64,000 nucleotides of DNA from Trogon surrucura (Eukaryota > Chordata > Aves > Trogoniformes > Trogonidae). The translations under genes and the position numbers were made by a program. This document shows, piece after piece, positions 27,946-38,600 of this stretch. Position 1 is the stretch's first letter. Each line of letters opens with the position of its first letter. Location: NCBI GenBank assembly GCA_020746105.1, contig CM036621.1, positions 46,596,264 through 46,660,263 of the forward strand, in the 5' to 3' direction. The notes below the pieces were generated by a model. It was not told the DNA's origin. It saw only the letters and a program-made list of their open reading frames with translations, and did no database searches.

Positions 27946-27963
27946 TTTTTTTTTTTTTTTTTT
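27946..27963. repeat. Poly(T) run, 18 nt
   Basis: An uninterrupted run of 18 T preceded by GT-rich sequence. It lies about 50 bp past the TA/CA microsatellite, so this is one simple-sequence-dense patch. Confidence 0.85.
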
Positions 27964-30878
27964 ACCCACAGAAAAATAAGGCTTGTGCAACAATGTTCAA
28001 GTTAGATCTTAGGAAAAGGCTTCTGCTGTCAGACCATGTATTGCAGATCTGTGAAGGCAGTTCTTCTTTTCCAGAGCATCTTGGTCAGTGTTGGCTTGGA
28101 GATCCACGAATCAGCTCAGCCTTTCCTGGCAGCATGGTTTAGCACCTTCCGCGATGCATAAAATTTCCTGAGATTTGGGTGCCTAACACATTGCTGTTTC
28201 TGTTTTTCTTTTTTTACTCCTTGTGCTGTATCTTTTTCTTGTACCATCTTTGCACTTCTTTTTATAGCAGTGGTACCAAGAGTTGTCTTGGAGCATCTTT
28301 CACACTTGCCTGTTACCAAGTGCTCAGTCAAAGAAGGTCCTGCTTGGCCTCTGCAGTTGCAGCTGCTTTCATGCGTGTGCTCAACCCAAATATAACATGT
28401 TGCAGCTATTGCAAGAGCATCCTGGAATTCAGTTCACCTTCCTGAAAAGCTTTCTGCAGCAGTTTCAAAAATAGCATGTATAAGACAACCCTCTTCACTG
28501 AAGCCTCAAGTTCTTTATAGGCCCCTGGGGACTGAATATCTTCTCTGCAAGTGTTCTGCGTGTTGTACTTGTCCTCCATCGGTGCCCTCGGGTTGCCGAC
28601 AACAGCCTTGAAAGCCGTTTCGGTTAGGCACGGGCAGACAAAGCTGGTCCTCTGCCCTAGTCTGAAGGGTGGGATCTCAAGGGAATTTCATTAAGGCCAC
28701 CATTTTTTTTCCCTTCCACAAACATTACGCTTCCACAACGCGTACAGGTTCCGGTTGGACATTTTCTGGGTCAAAAAAGTGATTTACTCATATTCAAGGA
28801 AAAAAAAAAAAGTTAATTGGGTAAACTCAGTTTTCTTTTTGCAAGAACTGCATCTCCCCACAGATTGTGTTCTTTTGCACAGAGGAGGGAGCTTTGAAGT
28901 TTTGATGCTATTTGCTGGGTTGGAAAAGGCTGGCTGCAGTGCCACGCCAAGAGAGAAGCAGAAAGTACAGTTCCTTGGCAACTTGGCTCTAGACATCGTT
29001 GAATCCCACCAAGTTCCTGAAGCTTGTAAATACTCATACACTTCTGCCAAGCAATAGCTCTTTTGGGCTGTTTCTCCCAGGCTTATCAGGCTATACTTTT
29101 CCTTGCTGCTTTTATTTTTTCTTTCCCCCTCCTGTTTTTTTGAAGAAATTTGGCTTCAAATGTAGCGACTTGCCTAGGTGTAAATGTGCTAATAAAATTA
29201 CTGATGCCGGTCAGGTTAGGGTGCAGGAGCTGCACCGTAGCTCTGTTGCACAAGAGAAAAATCACTTCTGAGTGAGGTGCATGAGGTGACAAGACAAATA
29301 AGAATTACATGAGATGTAAAAATCGCTGTAATATTAAGAGAAATCCTAGTCCGTTTAAAGCAGCTTTAATCGGGTTTTTCAGGCAGTCCTAGAGCATGTT
29401 AGATATTAAGTTGGTGTGCGGTCTGAAATACGCTTTACTCTTTATCCTAGAAAATAAGTTCTTGCATGTGACAAAAATTTCAACTTCTAAGTAGCCATTA
29501 TATAATGCATGGTATTATTTTACACCTCTGAATTAGAATATTAACTCCTATTTTATATCTAAATACTCCTTTACATCCAAAAGACTAAGCTGTGCATCTC
29601 TTGGTGAATCCAGCTGTCTGCAGGTATTGAGGATATTTCAAACTGCGATGCAGACGACGACGAAGGTTAAACCTGTCTTAGAGGTGTCACGTAGTTAATG
29701 GCTTCAGCACCACCCCTAATATGGTTCCAGTTGTGGGTTTCTGCCTTGTGACCTGCCGCTGCCAATCCTGTCGGGCAAAGGAGAGCTGTAGCATCACGAG
29801 CTTCATGTTATCTGTCTTGCTCAGGTAATGAGCTTCTGGAAGAGCTGCAGTCCGGGAGTTGTTCGCCTCCCACAAATGGGATCCACTGGGTTATCATTAC
29901 AGCAAATTCAAGCAGCCGGGCCCTGCGTTAGGGCTGTACCCAAGTGCAGGACTCTTGGCTTTCAGCTACAGACAGATTTTTGCTTTCTCGGTAAAGTAAT
30001 CTGGAGAAGCAAAGGATTTTATATTCAACTGAACTTGTTTTTTTTTGTTCTTTAAGCTATTGCAAACCAGATCTTAATGCAAATACTAATTTTAAGACAT
30101 TCGTTTTCACAAGCAGCAGATACTCAGTCTTACACGCGCCAGATGGGTTTGCTGCTGGCATCACTTGTGAGATTATGGTCAAAACAAGGACAAGTAGCTG
30201 TAAAATTCCAAGACCTTGCTGAATAATTTTGTGTTTTCCTTCACAAGCACCAGCTAGTTGTCGTATTGCCTTATTTTTTTTTGATGTCAGTATGGCTGGA
30301 AAAGCTTCACCAGGCATCTAAGGCGGGCTCACAATGAGAGGAAAAGTCTTGCAGTTGAAGGATCTCTCCCTCCATGGGTTTAGTTTTGAGTCGTGTAGTG
30401 GCACGTGACTGCACGGGCGTTTTGCTCTGGTACATGTGTTCTGATGACAAACTGACTTCAAGCCATAAATGTGTAACTGCCTATAGAAGTCTCACTAATG
30501 TAAAGGTAACCGCATTTGTTGTCTTTAAAGATTTGGAGGAAGCAAACTAATATTAAATGGAAATAAATATGAGGAATGGATGTGTATAATAGGATAATAA
30601 AAGATTTAAATTAGGGTTTTTTTGTTTATTAAAAAAGCTCTGTATTTTTTTTTTAAAAAGTCACGGTAGAGTGTTGCCAAACTATTATGTAGGCTTTTTC
30701 CAAATCTGCCCCTGCTCTCTCAGGAAGCAGAGGATGGTACATCACTGCTCTTCTGCATTGCTGCCTACGTCAGGATGCAGAATCGTTGAGCAGCATAAGA
30801 GTGCATTTTTTGTTTATGGCCCGGGACTTTTATTTTTAGCAGGCCATAATGCTAAGCTTTTACAAACTGTCTTTATTA

Positions 30879-31089
30879 GAATCATAGAATTGTCAGGGTT
30901 GGAAGGGACCTTAAAGATCATCTAGTTCCAACCCCCCGCCATGGGCAGGATCATCCCCCACTAGATCAGGCTGCCCAGAGCCCCATCCAGCCTGGCCTTA
31001 AAAACTCCCAGGGATGGGGCTTCCGCCCCCTCTCTGGGCAACCTGTGCCAGTGTCTCACCACCCTCATGGGGAAGAACTTCTTCCTTAT
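30879..31089 (-). mobile_element. CR1 LINE 3' fragment, antisense to HDAC4
   Basis: The + strand begins with GAATCATAGAATTGTCAGGG, the reverse complement of the CR1 3' terminus, followed by the TTGGAAGGGACCTTAAAGAT block. On the minus strand the frame over about 30961-31089 encodes the end of the CR1 RT ORF (KKFFPMRVVRHWHRLPRE, then APSLGVFKARLDGALGSL). The match fades near 31089, after the FF motif codons. It belongs to a GC-richer CR1 type than the copy at 4871. Its 3' terminus faces a second, sense CR1 tail at 31331-31370. Confidence 0.92.
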
Positions 31090-31330
31090 TGAAGCTTTCA
31101 GCGCTGTTTGTGAAAGAACAATGCAGGATGTTTCCGTGAAGATCAAGTGTGCAAACTTTGTGAAAGCATTTTCTGGTAGAAAATGTTAAATGTGTCATTT
31201 TATTTTAACTTGAGGATAATGTGCCCGTGTTGCCACTTGTGAGTGTGGGTATCGTAGCGGTCTCATGGAGGTTGCTACCTGCTGCAGGAGACGGCGGTTG
31301 TGGACAGTGACAGTTAATGGTTCGGCTCTT

Positions 31331-31370
31331 AAAGGTCTTTTCCAACCCAAATAATTCTGTGGTTCTATGA
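31331..31370 (+). mobile_element. CR1 LINE terminal tail, sense (very short)
   Basis: About 40 bp read AAAGGTCTTTTCCAACCC followed by AATAATTCTGTGGTTCTATGA, the characteristic last block and terminal repeat of CR1 on the + strand. The sequence upstream of 31331 does not match any CR1 part I can recognise by eye, so this is either a very short truncated insertion or the recognisable end of a more diverged copy. Confidence 0.65.
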
Positions 31371-34300
31371 CAGGCATCTCCAGTAGTTGCCCATTGAGCA
31401 TCAGCTGTCCCCAACACTGACCCTCACTAGGACAAACACCTCTCAATGACTTCATACAGCTGTGGTGCAAGCTTTTGATGGTACCTTTTTCCATTAGCCA
31501 CGAATATTTACATTGGGATGAAACGAGATCAAAGTGCTGCTGGTTACGATATCTTCACAATTGTGTATGACACCAGGGATTTCAGAAGCAACACTTTCCT
31601 TAAGCATAAATCAAGGCAGATGGTAAAAGCGAGTGACCTACAAAATATAACAAGTTTGTTCACCAGAAATGTACAGTACAAACAAATGTACTGTCACCTA
31701 AAAATACCGAGATGGCATCTCTGACAAAGTGATGATTGTACAAGGAAGTTTGGGTAAAGCTAAGAATGAATTTTGCTACCTCTAAATACTTACTGGTGAT
31801 CAAACCAACTGTAAGGTATTTTAGCCTAATGTTTCTTCCTCCCTATAACTTTGTTTGATCAGGTTTATCTAGTTCTGTTTTTATCTGTAAAGGAAGTTAT
31901 TACAGCAGACCTTCTAAACCAGTCTGTCTGAAGAGAACAGCACTGGTTTGTGCTGTTTGTATTCCTTTTTTTTCCTCTGAAAACAGGTCCCAACAACTTC
32001 CTTCCTAAATGATGTGCTAGTCTTGTGATCTGCAAATGTTGGGCTTTTTGATAGTCGCTTCACGTATGCGTCCTTACGTGTTTGGATATAGGTTGGTTTT
32101 GCAGCCGCCTCTTCTAGAACCGCGTCCATCACCCAGTCGTCCCAGTAACCCGGCCCCTTCGAGTCAGTGGGGAGGGACTGTGTTTAACCTGGATCATTTC
32201 ATCATCCTGCTTAAAGCCCTGGCCAGTTATCCCAGCAACAACGGGGCACTTGTGGCAGGAGCGCCTCAGCCCACCCAGCCATCAGAGACATGGGAGGACA
32301 ACAGCTCCTGCAGCTTCATCCCTTCCCCATTTTCAGGCATCCCCTCCGGACCCCTGAGCACCTCTTGCATGAGTGTAGAAGTCTTTAATCAGTTTCCCAG
32401 GCTTTTTGCAGAGCTGCGGATCAGTCGGGAGGTGCTGGTACCATCTCATGGTACCCACTAAAGCAGGGCTCTGCAGTTAAAGCCCTCTCTCTACCTTGAG
32501 TGAAGCAAACTTGAGGCAAATCGGCTGTGAAGTGGAAACATGCAAATTAAAGCAGGCTAAATCATGGGAGGATTAGGCTGTAGTGATTTAAGACAGCTTT
32601 ATTTCAGTATGGAAACACTGACGCAGGATTTAACGTACTTTAAGTTCTGCTTGTTGTCTTCATAGTTAAGATGAGTGATCCGACACGCGGGCACACGCAA
32701 AAATCAATCTCTTGAGATGTTTCTGTATACAAAAAAAACACCCACCTGTAACGGTGGCATTTTGGAAATGCTAAGTGCTGTTCTTTGGGTTGGCTCCTTC
32801 AGCTGATCAGGTGGGAGGGCAAAGGGGCTTTTGTGTCATTGTGGGGCACAAGAGCTCTGTGTGGCCTCCAGGCACGGGCTTCTGGCACGTCAGGAGACGT
32901 GGTCTGGGATTCATCTGGCAACTGCAAATATACGCGAGCAGCCTGTCACAAAATGCCATTGGATCACCTCGCCTGACTTTGCTCTATGCTTTAAGTTAAA
33001 TGCCACCCAGAAACATTTAGGTCACTACCTTGTGTTTCGCCAAAGATTGCCCATCTGGCAGGACAGAATTGTAAACTGAGAGTGGGGGAAGATCCATCAC
33101 TTCCAGGGGCAAAATCCACCAGGACAAGATCCCTTGGTGGATCTTTGTAGCTGTTGTGGCTCGCAATTAGCTTGGCCCTAGTTAAACTTCTTTTTCCCAG
33201 CTGAAGAACAGGCCTTTTACTGCAGCCTTGGCACCCACGAGCACCCGGTGTTTCCTCTTAGCTACTTCTTATATGTTGTAACGCAGTGGTTTTACAGTTT
33301 TGGTGGAGTGATCCAGCTGACTGATCCTTCATATTGGTGTGTTCCCTGCTGTCTTCCAGCCACTGTGGTGTTTTCTCTGCAGTCGTCCCAGTTCTTCAAC
33401 ACACATCTTAGAAACCAGTTACTGGAACTGTAAGTTTTTATCAGTGCTGTTTAGAAGTAAAATTCCCTTTATGCCCTCTCTCTATTTTTAGGATTTATGA
33501 GCAAGAATTGCTTTTTCAAGAGCTCATGCTCTAAAGAGCTAAGCGGTTCGTTTTCACACATGCTGTTGTGTTTTATGAATATTTCAAATGGTCTGGCTTT
33601 CCTTGCAAGGATGACTTGTTTCTGTAATCTTTGGGGTATAAATTTTATTGCATAAATTCTATGCTCTGTAAGGGAAAAAACCCACCTTCAGTACAGAATT
33701 TCTTTAAATGACTTAGCACGTTAAAATAACTACACATTAGGAAGTAATTTTATAAAATATTTACTCTAAAGGAGAGAAGTTCCCAATGTTTCCCATGATT
33801 TGATTTGTTTTAGAAACAAAAGCTACGATGTTGATGGCTTTAAAACAGAATGGCACTACAAAGGCAATAGGTACAATGACTCCAGACCTAAGCAAGGTCT
33901 CATGAAACTTGAAGAAACAGGAAGTTTTTCTGGAACTTTCTGTTGCACAAAAGAAAAATTACAAAAAGTGCAAAGGTTTTTTTTTAACATTTCTTGGAAA
34001 CATCAGTTAAGAATGTCTTTCATACACTTTTGAGGGATGAAGCTGTACAAACACATGGTGCTTTGTTAAAGTGGCCTGAAAATAAAATACTATTGTTGTA
34101 ACGTGATTTGCTTGACAGAGAAGAATTTAATTGTTTTCATATCAAACAAGAATTTCATCAAAAGAAGGTTTAGAGTTTGGTAGCGATTATCTGCTTCGCT
34201 TTGGGTACCTTCTTGGAAACATTTTTTTATATAGGAATTTTGAAGTTAATGCAAGAACCAAATGTCCCATTTTCAACATGTTTCAGTTGTTGTAGAGCGC

Positions 34301-36065
34301 TATGGAAAGAGATATGGAGTCTAAACACAAGAGCCTAAGGGGCCACGTCATCCCAATGGGCCCTTGTGCATTCCCTGATCTGGAGAGAGGTGGCCTTCTC
34401 TTAATTTTCCAGATAAGTTCCTGTTTACAGTCTTTACCAGTAAAGATGCCGAGTTTGAGAATACATGCAGAAGACTGCTACCTTGCTCTCAAGCTGACGT
34501 AGTGCTCTGGCAAGGCACAACTCCAGCCCCTGCTGGTTTTGTTTAAAGTAGTGGCAGAAGTCATCCAGCTGATAAAATTCCTACTGCTGATTTGAGATTT
34601 GCCCAGGCTGTATTTAGCAATGGACACACCACCAGTTGAAATTGCAGGGAAAGACTTGCCATATCCACAAAGTCGCTGTGTCCTGCGGGTTTTTCTCTAC
34701 CAGCCTCCTGCTTTAGGCTGGTACCTTCCGCACTCTGACCCAGCCCTCCCTCTTCTGCCCACCCTGGTTTGTCTTTTCTCGAATGATGGCAAATGGATGG
34801 GGAGTTTCATACTAATCCTTCTCCAAACTTTTAATGTCAAAGAGGATGTGAAGTGCAAGTTCTGCGTCACGGTCAGTCGCATCCTCCTCCCTGAAGCCTT
34901 CTGTCTTCAGCTGAGAAGCGTCTCAGGGCTGTCGCTGGCTCCAGACGTGCGTTTCGGTGTCTAGCTCAAATGTGAGAGCCCAGTATGGGGCTTCTGGAAG
35001 TAACCATAATGCAGAAATGACTATCCCACCGACATTCATTGTAACCCGATTTCTTGATAATAACAAGTACTACTTCAGGGAAGTGATAGGCAATTTCTGT
35101 CACTACTTGTCTTTAGTTACCAGTGAATCATTGTTAACCTTAAACTTACTTTTAAAAGCCTTCCCCTTCAGCTTCACTCCTGAAGTTGTTCCTCAGTTGC
35201 TTGCCTGGACTTCCTTTTTACCTATTTTTTCCATTTTTCTAAATGTCTTTTGTCTGTATTTCCCCTTCCTAACCAAGTGGCCTCCTAAGAGTCAGTCCGC
35301 TGAATCACTGAACCCTCTTCAGGATCTTTTCAAAGTTTTTTATCTTTTTCAAGTGCTCTGAAAAGTCAGTCATCATTATTTTACTCTAGGTAAGAGTACA
35401 TGTAGGATCTCCCTCCTTTTGTATATATTTAAGGTCTCTTGCCTTTGGGCTTCTCACAGTGTCCTGTTTCTTTTTGTGGGAGAATCAGGCTACAGTCGAC
35501 CTCTGTGCAGACATTTTGTTGCCTGAACATAAGTGGATCAGAGTTGTAGCCCACCCCGTAAGCAGGTAGGCTGGGTGCTATGTGGGAGCTCATGCCAAGG
35601 AATGGGATATTGTATTTTCCAAATAGCAACAGGCAGTAAAGGAGATGCTTTAGCATTGAAGATTTGCTTTAATGAAACGCCTTACCTGCGTGAACTCGGT
35701 GAGCAAACTCTTCCGACCTTTCTTAGGTTCCACAGAAGAGAAACAACTCTGTGGAAGTGTTTTGACAGAGCCCAAGTTTAGCTATAGTGAGGATTGTAGT
35801 TAATTATGTCAAAATCATGTTTCTTTTAGTGAAAACACCATTTCTGGGTGAACTACAATTAAATGAAGTTTGATGCTAAAGGATTGAATTGCATTTTCAA
35901 GCAACGTAAACCAGAACTACCTTTTTCACCAGAGCAGTGAGGAGCACTTCCTTGCTTCTTCATTGGTTGGTGCAGATGTGTAGATGTAACATAACTCAAA
36001 TTTTATGCAGCTGTGAATGACCTGTCTTCAGCTTACATGTTGCTCAGTTAGATGATTTCCAGTAC

Positions 36066-36073
36066 TGACGTCA
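36066..36073. promoter_or_regulatory. Full palindromic CRE (TGACGTCA)
   Basis: An exact 8-bp cAMP-response-element palindrome, the preferred site of CREB/ATF factors, lies within the large HDAC4 intron. A perfect 8-mer is expected about once per 65 kb by chance (less often given CpG depletion), so one hit in the window is weak evidence of function. Confidence 0.3.
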
Positions 36074-37559
36074 AGATAGAGGAAAGTCTCTAACTTCTGT
36101 ACCCAGCTGATGCCTCTTCCTAATTTTCCAGACGGGCTAGCAAGGCTTGGGAGAGTGATGGGTGCCACAGAGAAAGTGAGGAAAGTATGACGAAGGAAAG
36201 ATGAGGGGAAGTGGCAACTTACTTGGGTGTTTGTCCTCATTCATCCACCCTTGTCTGAAGATGGGTGTGCTGCTCTTCTGGCCGCGCACGTCAGAGCAAG
36301 GGAGCACAGGCTGTCCTCTTCCACCGGCTCTGCGGAGCCTGGAGGTGGCACAGGAGCATCGTGGACATTGCTCTGCAGTTGGGGTTAGGTCATCCAGTGT
36401 AATAAGGATACAGGGAGGGGACAGAGTGTTCATTTTTGAGGCAAAGGATTATTGTGAACCTTGGAAAGTATACATTTAATTTTTCCCTCTTTTTATGCGT
36501 TGGTGTTCGACAGCAGTGCTCCTTACTCCAGCTGCAGGAGCAGGGAAGTGACCATCTTGTGTTCCACCTTTGGTGCACGTTGGGAAAAGTGGGAGATGGC
36601 TATTTTAAGTACTTGACCTACCAGTGACATGAGGAACCTTTCGCTAAATTCGAATGTTGTTCTCAGTGGCGGGGACTTTAGAATTGCACCTGGTTGTGTA
36701 AGGGTTTGCATGCATGGGGTGGGGTGGCGGTTCCAGCAGTCCTCTTACTGCCTTCTGAAACGCTGCTCAACAGGCGGTTTGTGAAGCTGCTTAACAGACT
36801 CAGCAGGCAACCAACCAGCTTATATTCTTTAATAAAAAAGAAATTAAAAAATAGAACTTTAATTCTAGAACATTGTAGCAAAAAAAATAAGTTGTCCTTT
36901 TGAAAGAATGTGTTCATTCATAGAAGTGCTTCTTGCTACGCTGATTTTCCTTAAGAAAGCCAGTTTAAAGTGGATTTAAAAAATGCTATTCCTTTTGAAA
37001 ATATATAAAACTATTATAATTAAACCTGAGTCTTAGCTATTGCATTGTTGTGGATCTGTTATTTTAAAACTCCCATGCGAAAACTTATCCCTACATCACT
37101 CTGGCTCTTGACACTCACGGGAAGCACTGCCTGTCCAGTGCTGATAAAAGAAAATTATGTTCTGGTCTTCGCAGGCTTGGTATATTTTCAGCGGAATGAG
37201 TACTGAGTTTTTGGTCCATATTTAAAAGGCCGTGCTGATGTCAGTGGTTTAGGCATAAATGCCAAGAAAAAGCTTGCTTTGACTAAGAGTCATCACTGTG
37301 ACGTTGGGAAACCTTATCGTGCAGGGAGTGCTGCTGGGATGGGGGATCCGGGGAAATCTGGGTCTTCCTTTAGAATTTCAAGTGCTGACAGTGGAAAGGC
37401 TGAGTCTTCCTCTTAGCCCACACTCTTACTGATGGCCTTCCTTCAGAAAAAAACTTTGTAATTATTCTCGATCCTTTATCAGGCTGCTATGTTTCAATAT
37501 GTTAATTTTCTCTGACGCAGCTTTGAAAAAAAAGGAGGAAAAATGCGTTGGTTTTCAGT

Positions 37560-37577
37560 GTTGTTGTTGTTGTTGTT
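37560..37577. repeat. (GTT)n microsatellite, about 5-6 units
   Basis: A short trinucleotide repeat of GTT units passing into GTTTGTTT. Intronic simple sequence. Confidence 0.85.
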
Positions 37578-38093
37578 TGTTTGGGTTTTTTTAAACAAAA
37601 ACCTTAACTCAGGCATGTGCTTCATAGTGTTTGCATTAAGGAACCGAAAGGCCCCACCTGCACATTTTGCAGAAGTGAGAAAGTGCTTTAGCGTAATTTC
37701 TCTCTGCTGTCGTGGAATATGAATATTTTGAGGTTATCTGAATTTCTCTAGAAAACTGGCTGTGTTTAACATTCTTTTCACATGGCTTTGTTGTTTCTTT
37801 TTTTTCTGTGCATCTTCATGATTTTGGATGGATAACAGGTAGCATTCTGGGTCCTGATGCAGCTGAGATACCTGAGTATATGTGTTATTTGAAAGCAAAA
37901 GCCTTCAGAGAGTGGACTACAGAAAGCTGTGGGCTACTTACCCATTCGAACATACGCTTCTCTTCTTGGACCAAGTTTATTAGAAATTGCTGAGAACACT
38001 ACAACCTTTGAGCAATCCATGGGATTTTTTGAGAGCTGCTGAATGCTTTCCTATTACAGTTTGCTATTTAGCTGCTGGTTTTGCTGCTTTTAC

Positions 38094-38109
38094 TTTTTTT
38101 TTTTTTTTT
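38094..38109. repeat. Poly(T) run, 16 nt
   Basis: An uninterrupted run of 16 T in intron sequence, about 200 bp before a CpG-enriched patch. Confidence 0.8.
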
Positions 38110-38310
38110 CATGATGGAGAAGATTGCGTTGCACATTTTGGGGCTTATTGTACAGCTGGGACTCCCTTGACTGGTGGCAAAAATGAGTTTACTAGCCTGT
38201 TATTAAAACCACTTATTTGCTGTTTAAAATGACCAGAATATGTCTTTTTAGTAAACTTCCAGCATATCCTGTGGCACGGGGAATTTCTAAGATTTTTTTT
38301 TACACCTCCT

Positions 38311-38600
38311 CTTTCGATCTTGCGGAGTTAACGTACGGTGCCTTAATTTCTAAATAAAGTGGTGCATTAGATATTGAGCTCTTTGCGAAAGCTCCCGTTC
38401 TCGTGGAGTCGCCAGCCGCTGATCCCAGAGACTGCTGCGTTGCCCCAGTTCCACCGTGCCGTTGGCCTCGACGGTGCCCAGACCTGCCTTCAGCGACGTT
38501 TGCGCTGCTGCTTTTTCTCCTTTTAGCAACGATTCCCTCTCCTCGCCTCACAAGCTGGTGGGACGCAGCCGGCGTGGGAGAGCAGGGGCTGACTCGCAGG
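38311..38600. other. CpG-enriched intronic patch
   Basis: By hand count this interval carries about 22-23 CpG dinucleotides in 290 bp, far denser than the surrounding AT-rich intron. It has no CR1 signature. Candidate explanations are a small intragenic CpG island, an alternative promoter or enhancer, or a decayed GC-rich repeat. No TATA box or clear initiator is obvious. A 228-codon open frame (38403-39086, + strand, GTG at its start) overlaps it but looks fortuitous. Confidence 0.45.

Noticed and set aside
28116..28331. Minus-strand 71-codon frame rich in Lys, Arg and Gln
   Set aside because: It looks somewhat protein-like, but the Lys-rich part comes from T-rich + strand simple sequence, and I recognise no family.
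31195..31494. 100-codon minus-strand open frame
   Set aside because: It runs antisense through a CR1 tail and its flanks; this frame does not correspond to the CR1 ORF or any family I know.
32036..32461. 141-codon + strand open frame
   Set aside because: It is GC-rich with proline/serine-rich low-information content, no domain I know, and no splice or promoter context; chance is the simplest explanation.
33482..33491. CTATTTTTAG, a MEF2 consensus match
   Set aside because: It is tempting because HDAC4 represses MEF2, but the degenerate 10-mer is frequent in AT-rich introns and has no supporting context.
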